64,000 nt of DNA from Leptodactylus fallax (lineage: Eukaryota; Chordata; Amphibia; Anura; Leptodactylidae), in the NCBI GenBank assembly GCA_947044405.1, contig CAMRHE010000168.1, positions 2,673,001 through 2,737,000 on the forward strand. Direction: 5' to 3'. The notes under the pieces were generated by a model. The model saw nothing but the letters and a program-made list of their open reading frames with translations. It did not search any database and was not told the origin of the DNA. A program made the translations under genes and the position numbers. Of the stretch, positions 21,339 to 32,624 are shown piece after piece; position 1 is the first letter of the stretch, and every line of letters starts with the position of its first letter.

Positions 21339-22994
21339 GTGACAGAGAAGTTTAAAGACTACCTGGCTGCCACACCCTTTACCGTGTACACAGATAACAA
21401 TCCGTTGGCGCATCTGGACACTGCTCGACTGGGAGCCCTTGAACAACGGTGGGCCTCAAGACTCGCGAATTACAAGTTCTCTGTCAAGTATCGCAGTGGC
21501 AAGTCCAACGCTAATGCTGATGCACTCTCAAGGTTGCCTGTGGGAGAAGAACCACCCCGAGAAGACATCTGGGAAGAGGTGGATATGCCACCATTCTACA
21601 ACAAGTTTGCCCAACAGGTTGCTATTGGTGTCCCTGTAGAAGGAGAATCTCTGGCGAAAACAGCTGCCGAATCCCTCCAGGAGCCATCTCTGTGGAAAAC
21701 GTTCCAAGAAGAGAGCAGAGTTTTAGGAGAATTGTCAGATTTCCTGCTTACAGGAAGAATACCAACCCGTGTAAAGAGAGGTCTTCATGACGTGGAATTA
21801 AAACGCCTTTGGCGACAGAGGAAGCGCCTGTTTGTCCAACGAGGTCTTCTACTTAGAAACACTCTTGATCCTGTCACAGGTGAAAGGCTTCATCAGATCC
21901 TCGTACCAAGAAGAGACGCACAGATGATACTTGAGGCGTATCATGACAGATCCGGTCACTTCGGGGTACAAAAGACCGAAGCTACCATCCGTCGTCGCTT
22001 CTATTGGGTTGGGATGAGGAGTGACATTGAGAGTTGGTGCCGAGAGTGTCCCGCCTGTAGTATCACCAAGGAAGGTCGAAGAGATCAGAAGGCCCCTCTA
22101 CATCCAATTAAGACTCAAAAGCCGTGTGAAATTGTTGCTCTGGACCATGTGAAGTTGGGTCCCACACGTTCCGGCTACAGCTACGCTCTGACAATGGTGG
22201 ATCATTACTCCAAGTTCCTTGTCATCGTGCCTGTCAGAGATCTTACAGCAAGAACTACGGCTGAGACCTTCTACGCAGAGTTTGTCCGCCATTACGGTTG
22301 TCCTGAGCATATCCTCACCGACCGTGGATCGGCGTTTGAATCCCAATTGTTCCGTGAGCTGTGTCAGTTCCAAGACTGCAAGAAGTTGCGAACCACAGCG
22401 TATCACCCTCAAGGGAATGGTATGTGCGAGAAGGCAAATCAAGTGATCATCGGCATGCTAAGAACAGCCGCAGTTACACCTGGTGTTGAGTGGCCTGAGC
22501 GTATCAAGGACTTGGCCTATATTTACAACAACACACCCCAAACATCTACGAGATACGCACCATTTTATCTAATGTTTGGAAGACAAGGTCAACTTCCTTC
22601 AGACTTAACCCTTGGTGTGAAGGTCCCTGACACCATCAATCCACTACCCATAACAGACTGGGTTGTTGAACACCGCCGACGTATGGAGGAAGCTAAAGAG
22701 ATAGTTGAAACGCGCATGGATGAGGTTCGTAGGAGACAACAGGAGGATTACAACCATCACGCCCATGCAGCGCCCCTGAAAGTTGGCGACCGTGTATGGT
22801 TATGGAATAACCATCGGAATGGGAAATTGGATCCATTCTGGGAGAAAGAACCATACAGTGTCATCTCCATACCATATCCTGAATCCGACGTGTATGAGAT
22901 CTCTAAACCTGGGAGACAGCCCCAAGTAGTACACCGAAACCGTCTGAAGCTGTGCCTTAAAGAAGGACTACCCACAGAGGTGCCCCCCAGCTGA
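21339..22994 (+). pseudogene. Gypsy Pol, RNase H end and integrase
   Basis: Same frame as the preceding pol segment, after the amber codon; 551 codons to TGA. It starts with the remaining RNase H (VYTDNNPLAHL, NADALSRLP). The integrase follows: HHCC zinc domain (YHDRSGHFG ... CRECPAC, about residues 201-240), then the DD35E core with D in ALDHVK (about 268), D in LTDRGSAFES (about 327) and E in NGMCEKAN (about 363). A C-terminal GDRVWLWN...HRNRLK segment is of the GPY/F type. No chromodomain is present. A short open frame at 23014-23259, +1 to this one and ending in LRRSERTTKGIPP, may be the displaced Pol C-terminus. Confidence 0.92.
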
Positions 22995-23013
22995 GACGAC
23001 GAGTACAGAGATC

Positions 23014-23259
23014 TTGTCACCTTCTGAAGCGAAAGAGAGACCCCCAACGTTAACTGAGCTTATGTGGGCGCCTAAACTACTACCATTTAGCTGTTATCCA
23101 CCAATTGCTCTAGTGCAAGAGAACCCTTCGACAGATGATTTAATTGATTTCAGTGACTCTGTTCCTGATTCAAATCTCGTTCCACTTAGGCGTTCTGAGC
23201 GTACCACAAAAGGCATACCTCCAACACGCTATAGTGATGCCATGGCTGTCCTTGGGTAA
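23014..23259 (+). other. Possible displaced C-terminus of gypsy Pol
   Basis: An 81-codon open stretch beginning 20 nt after the integrase stop, in another frame. The end, PLRRSERTTKGIPPTRY, resembles the arginine-rich tail many gypsy Pol proteins carry. It could be a frameshifted tail or a chance frame. Confidence 0.4.
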
Positions 23260-23664
23260 AAGAGGTTAACTGTCTCTGCTTCTGTATATATGTTATTCCT
23301 GCTCTGATTACATTAATGTTTTTCCTGTGTGTATATACAGTATATATATAATATCTTGCCATGTAATATAGTATTTACATTTATATGCAACAATCCAAGC
23401 CATAGTGCCTGGCTCACCGAGCCAAGGAAGTTCTGTTACCCCATTGCGGTATGGACATTCGTGCTAGAGTGCCTACTCTTCCTTACAGAAAGGACTGTTT
23501 ATTGTTTCTCAGAGAGACTCTCATGATAATGGACACTCACAAAATTTGTGCCAGAGAGCCTCTGGACCCATTTGCACTTTATTCGTATTTATTAACGTTA
23601 TGTTACATTTCTCACCTTCACCCCAGCCCGTCGCTGAGGTCGGCTCAGTGAAAGAGGGGGAGTA
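23260..23664 (+). other. 3' untranslated region and polypurine tract of gypsy element
   Basis: No open frame of note. It ends with AAAGAGGGGGAGTA immediately before the 3' LTR, a typical polypurine tract for plus-strand priming. Confidence 0.8.
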
Positions 23665-24773
23665 TGTGGCATCCCAGAGCTGGCTATGGCTGGGCTGAGG
23701 GTGATCTCTGTGCATTGTATTATTTCCTGTTGCTTCATAGCCTGTGTGACATAGCAGGGGTTCCTGAGTCTCACACAACACAGCGCCACCTAGTGAGCCT
23801 CACACATGCATTACACCTCCCATAGGATTGAATAGTAACCAAATGTCCAATGGGAGGACATCGCCTGGGAAAAGGGGAGGAGTCAGCTGATCACTGGGTC
23901 CCCATGGTAACACCCCTGCAGGAAGGTCCTGCGTGTGAGGAGTTAGAAGTGTGGAGTGTTAGGAGGAGGAGGTGAGGAGGTAAGTGTGATGTCCTGTGAG
24001 TATAGTGCAGGAATCTCAAGTCCTAGACAGGCCCAGGAAGGTTGGAGAGCTGACATACTCCAGCTATTCAGAAGATCCTGTCCCCTGTCTGCCTAGCCAT
24101 CGCCCTGAAGGAAGTCAAGCATCATTATCTTGTCAGCATGAGACTGTGGAGAGAACATTCTGGAACACGTGCTCCATAGCAAGTATCACAGGATCCAGGG
24201 GCCAAGGCCAGACCTGTGGAATATCCTGCCACCCTGACTATTGCACCCCGAAACTCTGAGCTATCAGGACCACATAACGTGAGTGGGGAATATTATGTAC
24301 TAGTATCATGGTGGGCATCCTCCTATGAGCCAAATAGGAGCCCAGACGCACCTTAGGGCTGTAACACTGAAGTATAAGGGGCTAGGAACACCTTTCATCA
24401 AGTCTACCCTGCACCCCAGGACTTTGCTGTGTCACCAGGCGTACCCCGTTGTTTTGTATTGAAGAAACTGTTTAAGTATTTGTGCCTCCACACCCATGGA
24501 AGTAAAAGTTCAACTTTACAACCGTTTCTGTGTCTGACTCTGCACCGACAACATCAGGGCGCCCCAAACACCACCAGTCGGCACAGTATAGGGGAAGCGC
24601 CCCGGGGGAACAATCACCACCAACATTTGTGCAGCCCCCTCATCACCGGTACCAGTGGTGGTAATGTGGGACAGCACCAGCGCTGCGCCCTCGTGCCCAG
24701 AGACCGTGACAAGTCTGCGCTGTCTGCACCCCGCAATCCCAACTGCAGCGTTACCTTCCATCTGGTCACCGCA
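23665..24773 (+). repeat. 3' LTR of gypsy element
   Basis: 1109 bp. Differences from the 5' LTR that I noticed are gggaaaaggggag for gggaaaatgggag, gaggaggtaag for gaggagataag, tgtggagag for tgttgagag, and acacgtgct for acacatgct. Confidence 0.96.
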
Positions 24774-24777
24774 CAGG

Positions 24778-26195
24778 CATAGCACACAGGGCTGCCAGCA
24801 GGAATTTTGAGCCCCTCCCCCACAGTATAATGCTCCACATGGTATATAATGCTCCACAGTATAAAATGCTCCCCTGAGCCCTCCACAGTTTCCCGACATG
24901 GTATATAATGCTCCACAGTGGCCCCACACAGTATAAAATGCTCCCCTGAGCCCCCCCATAGTGGCCCCACATGGTATATAAGGCTCCACACAGTATAATA
25001 CTCCACAGTGGCCCACACAGGATACTACCCCTTAGTGGCCCCAGATAGTACAATATGTTCCCCAGCAGCCTCACACAATATAATATTCTCCATACAATAT
25101 AATATGCACCCCCAGTGCCCCCAGTATAATGCTTCACAGTGGCCTAACACAGTATAACATGCTCCACAATGGCCTTCACACAGTATAATATACTCCCCAG
25201 AGGGGTTCCCCCAGTATAATGCTCCACAGTGGTCCCCCACAGTATAATATGCTGCCCATAGTCTCCCCTGTATAATGCTCTACAATGGCCCCACAGAGTA
25301 TAATATAATCCCGAAAAGCCCCACACAATATAATACACTCCACAGTGGCCCCACACAGTATAACAGGCTCCCCACACTGCCCCTTCCCCCAATATAAAGC
25401 TCCAGAATGGCCCATACTATAATATGCTCCCCAGAGGGCCTCCGCTAGTATAATGCTCCACAGTACCCCCCCCCCAGTATTTTGCTCCACAGTGGCCCCA
25501 CACAATATATTATGCTCCCCAGAGTTTCCCCCTAGTATAATGTTCCACAGTGGCGCCACGCAATATAATATGCTCTGCTAATGCCCCCCCCAGAATAATG
25601 CTCCACAGTGACCTCACTCAGTATAACATACTCCAGAATGGCCTCCACACAGTATAATATACTGCCCAGAGAGCTTACCCCAGTATAATGCTCCACAGTG
25701 GCCCAAAACAGTATAATATGCTCTCCAGAGCCCCCCCCTCTGGATAGCATATTATACTGTGTGGAGCCACTGTGGAGCATTATACTGCGGAGGGGGTCCT
25801 CTAGAGAGCATGTTATATTCTGTGGGGCCACTTTGGAGCATTATACTGTGGGGCCCCTCTGGAGAGCATAATGCTCAAAAGTAACCCCACAGAATATAAC
25901 ATGCTCTCCAAACTCCCTCCCCCCACATTATAATGCTCCATAGAATATAACATGCTCTCCAAAGGGTCCCCTCCCCAGTATAATGCTCCACAGTGGCCCA
26001 AAACAATATATATGCTATCCAGTGGGGGCCCCCAGTATAATGCTCCACAGGGGCTCCTTACAGTATAATATGCTATCCAGAGGGCCCCCTCCGCAATATA
26101 ATGCTCCACAGTGGCCCAAAACAATATATATGCTATCCAGAGGGGGCCCCCCAGTATAATGCTCCACAGTGGCCCTACAGACTCCGTCAGTGTTA
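24778..26195. repeat. Degenerate tandem array, 'cagtataatgctccacagtgg' type
   Basis: About 1.4 kb of alternating units of roughly 28-30 bp: cagtataatgctccacagtggcccc and cagtataatatgctccccagaggcc. A block at about 25,735-25,875 has the opposite orientation (gtggagcattatactg). Long minus-strand open frames here are array by-products. The same unit recurs at about 52,090-52,260. Confidence 0.85.
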
Positions 26196-26202
26196 GTATT
26201 AT

Positions 26203-26240
26203 ATTATACTCTGGGGTCTCTTCAGACCCCAGAGTATAAT
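26203..26240. repeat. Recurrent perfect hairpin, copy a
   Basis: A 17-bp stem (ATTATACTCTGGGGTCT and its complement) with a 4-nt CTTC loop. Copies occur at 29059, 29345, 32583, 32918, 45484, 45706 and 56985, and half a copy at 58946. Confidence 0.95.
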
Positions 26241-26733
26241 TATCGAAGGCCCGGGGAAGGTAAGGGAAAATAACAAACAGTTATACTTACCTTGCCTTAC
26301 CTCTCCTGGGCCTCCTCGCGCTGCTCTGCTATCCCCACCGGGGACCGCTTCCTCTTCTCTGTGGCTGACGTTACGCGTTGTGGACGTCACCGCTGAGGCC
26401 TGTGATTGGGCCTCAGCAATTACGTAAGGCAGGCTGTCAGCACACCCCACGTGATCGCTACGGCTGAGGACTGGCCTCAGCTGTGATGTCCGCAAAGCCA
26501 GAAGATGACGTCGGACACAAGGACAGGTGAGTAAAAATGTTTGTTATTTTTACTCACCTCGGAAAGGGGCCCTGCGGCACATGATGCTGGGTCCTTTTCT
26601 GTTATTGATATGGCCGGGCCTGACTCCGGGATCCGGAGTCATCAGGCTCCGGATCCTGGGGGCCCCTTTGGGGACGGGGCCCTGGGCAATTGCCCAGTTT
26701 GCCCCCCCCCCTAATGCCGGCCCTGACTACAGG

Positions 26734-26800
26734 GACCCCTCAGCACATATAGGGATTACATATGTATTTGGTCGTGACTAGAGTGGAGTTGCTCCTGGTA
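26734..26800 (+). repeat. Older dispersed repeat (right part)
   Basis: The words cccctcagcacatataggg and attacatatgtattt match the inverse strand at about 36,085-36,120. This completes the repeat interrupted by the piggyBac and hAT insertions. Confidence 0.7.
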
Positions 26801-26879
26801 GGTATGATGTTACAGGAAGGGGCGGAGCCTCTCCGATGAGGCCAGGGTCTTGTCCATCACAACTCTGTGCTGTATAGAA

Positions 26880-27120
26880 GAAGCAGGAGCGGAGCTGGTG
26901 TAGATGGAGAACAGAAAGCTGTGAGGATTGTTTTGCGGGACTGCATGATGGAAGGGGAGTGATAGGATTGTTTTGCATGGGACTGCATGTCGGAAGAGGT
27001 TGAGGGGAGGGAGTGATGTATTTACATGGGAGTGTAAGTTGAGGGGTTGAAAAGAGAGTGATGTTTTACATGGGACTGTATCCTGGAGAGTTTGGGGGAT
27101 TGAATTGATGTTTAGGGTGG
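26880..27120. other. Short repeats, no gene
   Basis: Partial repeats of ggattgttttgcatgggactgcatg and related G-rich words leading into the minisatellite. No coding evidence. Confidence 0.5.
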
Positions 27121-27700
27121 TATAGGAGTCCCTGGGGGTGTTGTTGGCATCAAGGGAGACAGGGTCTTTTGGGTGCTGCTCTCATCTGACGGAGAGCAGG
27201 GGTTTTTGTTGTGCTGCTGGCATTTACAGGGGGTAATGGGTACTTGGGGTGCTGTTGGCATCAAGGGGGGGAGGTCCAGTGGTCCTTGGGATGCTGCTGG
27301 CATCTAAGGGAGGAGGGGTGCTTCTGGCATGTTGGGGGGCAGGGAACCTTGGAGTGCTTCTGGCATTTAAAGGGGGTAATGGGTCCTTGGGGTGATGTTG
27401 GCATCTAAGGGGGGATGCTGCTGGCATGGATAGGGGCCAGGGGTCCCTGGTGTGCTTCTGGCAACTAAAGGGGGTGGAGACACGGGTCCCTGGGGTGCCA
27501 TTGTCATCTAAATATGGGAGCATGCGTCCTTGGTGTACTTCTGGCATCTAAAGGAGGGAGAGGCAGGGGTCCTTTAGAGTGATGCAGGCATTTAAAGGGG
27601 GGCAGGGGTCCTTAGGGTGCTGCTGGCATCTAAATGGGGAGCAGGGGTCTCTGGGGTGCTGCTTGCATGTAATAGGTGCAGGGTCTTGTAGGGTTCAGGT
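27120..27700. repeat. G-rich minisatellite 1
   Basis: Imperfect units of roughly 55-65 bp built on ggggtccttggggtgctg and ctggcatctaaaggggg. Plus strand is G/T-rich throughout. Open frames on both strands are repeat artefacts. Confidence 0.8.
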
Positions 27701-28690
27701 CCCTAGGGGGTTGCTGCATGTGTATGTGTGGGATCCCTGGGGTATTGACTTTGTGTGTGGGATTCCTGGGGTACTGCTTGTGTGAGAGGAGGTTCTGGAG
27801 GTTGTCCCAGGGCGCTGCCACCTGTGTGCATGTTTGGGGGTCCCTGGGGAGCTAACTGTGTGTGTGAGGTGGTGCTGGTGGAGGGTCCGAGGGGTTCTGC
27901 TGTGTGGTGGGCTGGTCCCTTGGGTACTATCTTCATGTAAGTGGGGGGGTTCCTGCGGTGCTGCCTCTATGTGGGTGGGGGTTGCTGATGGTGGTCCCCG
28001 AGGTGCTGCCACATGTGTGCGTGTGGGGGGTGCTGCCTGTGTGTTTGAAGGGTCTGGCCCCTGGGGTGTTGTCACCTATGTGTTGGGGGGCTGCCGCCTG
28101 TGTGCTGGGAGAAGTCCGGTCCCTGGGGGGTTGCCTCCTGTGTGCTGGGAGAAGTCGGTCCCTGGGGGGCTGCCTCCTGTGTGCTGGGAGAAGTCCGGTT
28201 TCTGAGGGACTGCTGCCTTTGTGCTAGGTGGTCCGGACCCTGGGGGGCTGCTGCCTGTGTGCTAGGGGGTCCGGACCCTGGGGGCTGCTGCCTGTGTGCA
28301 AAGGGGGTCTGGACCCTGGGGGGCTGCTGCCTGTGTGCTAGGGGGTCCAGACCCTGGGGGAGTGCTGCCTGTGTGCTAGGGGGTCCGGACCGTGGGGGGC
28401 TGCTGCCTGTGTGCTAGGGGGTCCGGACCCTGGGGGGATGCTGCCTGTGTGCTAGGGGGTCTGGACCCTGGGGGGCTACTGCCTGTGTGCTAGGGGTCCG
28501 GACCCTGGGGGGCTGCTGCCTGTGCGCTAGGGGGTCCGGCCCCTGGGGGCGGCTGCCTGTGCGCTAGGGGGTCCGGACCTTGGGGGGCTTGTCGTCTCTG
28601 TGTGGGGGGTTCTGGTTCCTAGGGGCTGCTGTCTGTGTCTTGGGGAAGGGGAGTCCCTGAGATGCTGCCGCCTGTGTGGGGTGTTGTCTT
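27700..28690. repeat. G-rich minisatellite 2
   Basis: Units of about 40 bp, clearest from 28,060 to 28,600, built on gctgcctgtgtgctaggggg and tccggaccctggggggct. There are about a dozen clear copies, each with the palindrome GGTCCGGACC and G-runs of 4-6. Looser related units fill 27,700-28,060. Confidence 0.85.
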
Positions 28691-29058
28691 CATGTAAGTG
28701 GGGGGGACTCTGAGGGTGCTGCCTGTGTGTGAGGGGAGGCTATGGGGGTCCCTGGGTGGGCTGCTGTCTGTGTGCATGTGGGGGGATCCATGAGGGGCTG
28801 CCGTCCATGCAGTGGTGTTACTAGGAATGGCTGAGCCTCAAGGTGAACATTTGACATGGGGGCCCCCCCCCCGCACAAACCGCATTTCTGCACACACTAT
28901 TATGCCTCATAGCGGCCCCTGCACACAGTGTTGTGCCCCATAGCGGCCCTTGCACACAGTGTTGTGCCCCATAGCGGCCCCTTCCACACAGTATAGTGCC
29001 CCATAGCGGCCCCTTCCACACAGTATAGTGCCCCATTGTGGACCACCCATGAACAATT

Positions 29059-29096
29059 ATTATACTCTGGGGTCTTTTCAGACCCCAGAGTATAAT
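29059..29096. repeat. Recurrent hairpin, copy b
   Basis: 17-bp perfect stem with a TTTC loop, the same stem sequence as copy a. Confidence 0.93.
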
Positions 29097-29344
29097 GATC
29101 GGAGACCCAGGGGAGGATGCAAACAAAAAAACAATGTCACTTACCTCTTCCTGGCTCTGGCGCACTCCCCGCTACTTCGGCCATCTTCAGTGTTGGACCA
29201 GATCTCGCGTGAGCCAGGCCAGCATCGCGACTCATAATGACGCAGGCCCAGCCCACATGACATCACCAAACAGGCCCAAAGCCTGCGGAGTGTATGAGAG
29301 GTAAGTAACGTTGTTTATGTTCCCTCACCTTCCCTGGCCCTCCG

Positions 29345-29388
29345 ATCATTATACTCTGGGGTCTGAAATGACCCCAGAGTATAATGAT
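29345..29388. repeat. Recurrent hairpin, copy c
   Basis: A 19-bp perfect stem (ATCATTATACTCTGGGGTC and complement) with a 6-nt loop TGAAAT. Confidence 0.93.
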
Positions 29389-29581
29389 AGTGTTTGTGGG
29401 GTTTGACCCACGGCCTCACTTTCCGATCCCCGCTCCTGCTCACAGCCCACAGAATGGGAAGCGCAGGCAGCCATGAGCAGGAGCGGGGATTGGTAAGTAA
29501 ATACCAAACGGCCTATTAAAAGAAAATGTCCCGGACCCTGTGGCAGCTGCTTCTGCTGTTACCCCGATAGTTACGCCCCTG

Positions 29582-30110
29582 TGTCTGTGTGTTGTCGGGG
29601 GAGGGGGTCAGGTCCTTGTGGGAGGGGGGTTGCCATCTGTGTGTTAGTGGAGGGGGTCTCGGGGGAGTGTCGCATTTCAAGGGTGTGTGGAGTTCCTGGG
29701 GTGTTACTGCATGTGTGGAGGTCCTGGGGGAGGGGGGCTGCTTGTGTGTAGGCAGGGTTGTGGTGCTGTGTAAATCACGTGGTTCTGGTTACATAGCGCA
29801 GGAACTCTGGCATTATAACATACATTAGTGCCTTCCTGTGTCCCTATTCTAAATGTATTCCCACTCCTCCTGCATTATAAATAAAAACCCTGCAATGATT
29901 GCTAGCACCAAACTGATATTCATTGCTGTATAAAGAGGTTACCCACAATGCAGGGACTCCTTCAGAGCAGGCGGAGTCCCTGCACTAGAAGGGGGCAAAT
30001 CCTAGACATGTTTCTTATCCGAGTGTAAACCCTTGACCGTGACTAACCCCTGCACTTAAGTTTAGTTGTGGTCAAGTTATGACTGCAATTAACCCTTTCT
30101 AGTGCATGAG
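29582..30110. other. End of G-rich minisatellite, then plain sequence
   Basis: 29582-29760 continues the G/T-rich repeat units. From 29761 to 30110 I recognise nothing. Confidence 0.5.
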
Positions 30111-30113
30111 TTA

Positions 30114-30404
30114 GGGTGGGTTCACACTTGCGGCGGAGTCAGTCCGCCACGAATCCGACTGAAAATCTTGGGAAACTGGATAGCGAAAGGTTAGTGACGC
30201 ATTGCTTAAAAACCCATTCATTTGCATGGGTTTTTAAAGCAATGCGCAGTTTTTTGCTGGAAACAAAGTCCTGCATGTCTGACTTTGTTTCCAGCAAAAA
30301 AAAATGGATTCGCAGCACAGAGGGTGTAAGTGCACACCCGTGCATTGCTTTAAAAACCCATTCAAATGAATGGGTTTTTAAGCAATGCTTCGCTATCCTT
30401 TCTG
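30114..30404. mobile_element. Harbinger-type MITE, right end truncated
   Basis: Second copy of the 6847-7260 family. It starts GGGTGGGTTCACACTTGCGG after TTA at 30111-30113 and shares the aaaacccattca palindromes. It loses similarity near 30400, before the right terminus. Confidence 0.8.
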
Positions 30405-30626
30405 ATTAGAAGCAATGAAAGTCCATGTACAGCCCCCAATTAGTGGTAAATGTAAGTGTCCGGGAGCACCGTATGGCGGCAGCCTTATGGTGAAAACACA
30501 CAATGTACTGTATCTGGATGCAGATATAGTCTTAGGCCACTGGAACTTTTACTTCGATGTAAAACTGGTGCATTTTTGCACAAAAAAAACAAAGCCTGAG
30601 TTTTCTGTGCAAAAAAACATCCTTAA

Positions 30627-31838
30627 CCCCTTAACAACCCAGGGCGTAATAGTACGTCCTGAGTCGCATAACGATGTATGGAGAGAGCTCAGGAGCTGAG
30701 CGCTCTCCATACACCGCGGGTGCCGGCTGTATAATACAGCCAGGACCCGCCGCTCACAGCAGCGATCGGTGCCTGCACCGATAGCGGCTGTTAACCCTTT
30801 AGATGCCGCAGTCAAACGGGATCGCGACGTCTAAATTGCGCAGCCGCCACGGGCGCCGCCATTTTTCCTTGATCGCCGCCCTCCAGAATGTCATCGGAGG
30901 GTGGCGCTTTGTTGCCATGACAGCCGGGAGCCTATTGAAGGCCAGAGGCATCGTCTAATAGAGGTGAAGGCATTTTGCTATTCACTGCGATACAGTAGTG
31001 AGCGATCAGACCCCCTAGGTTTCAAGGTCCCTAGGGAGTCTGATCATACAAGTAAAAGTTGGAAAAAAAAAAGTTTTTAAAAGTATGAAAAAATAAAAAA
31101 AAACACAAAAGTTCAAATCACCCCCCTTTCCCTAGATCAGATATAAAAGTAAATAAACAAAAGTAAACATAAACACATTAGGTGTCCCCCTGCTCCAAAA
31201 TGCCCGAACTATTAAAATATTTATCCCATATGGTGAACGGCGTAGTGGGGAAAAAAAAATCAAAATGGCCAAATAGCAATTTTTTCAACACTTTGCCTCC
31301 TATAAAAAATTTAATAAAAAGTGATCAAACCATCAGATCTTTCCCCAAATGGTATCAATAAAAACGTCATGTTGTCCCGCATAAAAAGACACCTTACCCA
31401 GCTCCATACATATAAATATGAAAAAGTTACAGGTGACACAATATGGCGACGCAAATTTTTTTTTTCTATTTAGCAAAGTTTAAAATTTTTTAAAAGGTAT
31501 CCAAACATTACAAATACTATATAAATTTGGTATCGCCGTGTTCGTACTGACCCGCAGTGTCATTTTTACCACACAGTGAATGCTGTAAAAATTAAATCCA
31601 CATGAATTTGGCGCAAATGCAGTTTTACGCCAGTTGCACCTCATTCTGAATTTTTTTCCAGCTTCCCAGTACATTTCACAGCATATTGAATAGTGACATT
31701 ACAAAGTACAATTTGTTTCGCAAACAATAAGCCATCATATGACTCTGTGAACTGAAAAATGAAAAAGTTATGGCTCTTGGAATGTGGGGAGGGAAAAATG
31801 AAAATGCAAAAACAAAAAATGGCCCGGTCATTAAGGGG
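30627..31838. mobile_element. TTAA-flanked non-autonomous element, copy 2
   Basis: 1212 bp with TTAA at 30623-30626 and 31839-31842. It matches copy 1 (8504-9792) in order and orientation with small deletions. No coding capacity. Confidence 0.87.
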
Positions 31839-31857
31839 TTAATATAGAAAACAAACC

Positions 31858-32545
31858 GTTATACAGAATAATGTCCCATAGTGGTCCCTGCAACATGGAA
31901 TATGTCCCATAGCGGCCTCTGCACACGGTATATGTCCCATAGCTGCCTCTGCACACAGTATTTGTCCCATAGCGGTCCCTGCACACGGTATTATGTCCCA
32001 TAGCGGCCTCTGCACACAGTATTTGTCCCATAGCTGCCTCTGCACACAGTATTTGTCCCATAGCTGCCTCTGCACACAGTATTTGTCCCATAGCTGCCTC
32101 TGCACTCAGTATTTGTCCCATAGCGGTCCATGCACACGGTATTATGTCCCATAGCGGTCCCTGCACACAGTATTTGTCCCATAGTTGCCTCTGCACACGG
32201 TATTATGTCCCATAGCGGCCTCTACATACGGTATTTGTCCCATAGCGGCCTCTCCACACAGTATTTGTGCCATAGCTGCCTCTGCACACAGTATTTGTCC
32301 CATAGCTGCCTCTGCACACAGTATTTGTCCCATAGCTGCCTCTGCACACAGTATTTGTCCCATAGCGGCCTCTGCACACGGTATTTGTCCCATAGCAGTC
32401 CCTGCACACAGTATTTGTCCCATAGCAGCCCCTGCACACAGCAATATGTCCCATAGCGGCGCCTGCACACGGTATTATGTCCCATAGCGGCCCCTGCACA
32501 CTGTGCTATCCTCCATAGTAGCCCCTGCACACGGTAATATTCTAA
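31858..32545. repeat. 30-bp tandem array
   Basis: About 21 units of 30-31 bp, for example TGCACACAGTATTTGTCCCA then TAGCTGCCTC. Several adjacent units are identical near 32030-32110 and 32270-32370. There are no spacers. Because the unit is a multiple of three, all frames stay open, which explains the many repetitive open frames here. Confidence 0.93.
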
Positions 32546-32582
32546 CTTTTATAATATTCCAATTTGTGCCACTCACTAGCTA

Positions 32583-32624
32583 TTATTATACTGTGGGGTC
32601 TCTTCAGACCACAGAGTATAATAA
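32583..32624. repeat. Recurrent hairpin, copy d
   Basis: TTATTATACTGTGGGGTCT pairs with its near-complement around a CTTC loop. One pair is altered relative to copy a. Confidence 0.85.

Larger units (their letters stand above)
16361..24773 (+). mobile_element. Ty3/gypsy LTR retrotransposon, nearly full length
   Basis: 8413 bp with two 1109-bp LTRs, flanked by CAGG at 16357-16360 and 24774-24777. The order is LTR, leader, gag, protease-RT-RNase H-integrase, LTR, with no envelope gene. The integrase follows RNase H, as in Ty3/gypsy. I counted only about four base differences between the LTRs, so insertion was recent. The pol frame is nevertheless broken by an amber codon. Confidence 0.96.
15625..26725. 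mobile_element. Large non-autonomous hAT carrying a gypsy insertion
   Basis: Ends are CAGGGCCGGTTTTAGAC and ...ATGCCGGCCCTG, a hAT-type inverted repeat. The flanks are ATTACAGG (15617-15624) and ACTACAGG (26726-26733), an 8-bp duplication with one change. Without the gypsy element (16361-24773) it is about 2.7 kb. The left arm (15625-16356) is rich in 'cccttataaataataa' words. The right arm holds a tandem array and the recurrent hairpin. No hAT transposase is visible. Confidence 0.85.
28810..29581. mobile_element. Small hAT element with paired hairpins
   Basis: Ends are CAGTGGTGTTACTAGG and ...ATAGTTACGCCCCTG. The flanks CGTCCATG (28802-28809) and TGTCTGTG (29582-29589) agree at 5 of 8 positions, a weak duplication inside a minisatellite. 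It contains short tandem units (cacacagtgttgtgccccatagcggcccc) and two copies of the recurrent hairpin at 29059-29096 and 29345-29388, which bracket an inverted repeat. No transposase. Confidence 0.75.

Noticed and set aside
22757..22994. Chromodomain in the young gypsy element
   Set aside because: The C-terminus shows a GPY/F-type segment but no chromodomain signature, unlike the older element at 39369-44495.
22994..23664. Envelope gene after pol
   Set aside because: Only about 670 nt without a signal peptide or membrane segments. The element is a retrotransposon without envelope.
24516..26124. Overlapping minus-strand open frames of about 100-166 codons
   Set aside because: By-products of the cagtataatgctcc array and of the LTR. 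No domain or family signal.
27695..28417. Several open frames over 100 codons on both strands
   Set aside because: They are created by the G-rich tandem repeat and show only its periodicity.
32185..32530. Repeat protein with PIAASAHSIC-type units
   Set aside because: The 30-bp unit keeps all frames open on both strands. There is no start context or non-repetitive flank.
31858..32545. CRISPR-like regular 30-bp repeats
   Set aside because: Units follow each other without unique spacers, in a vertebrate transposon setting. This is a minisatellite.
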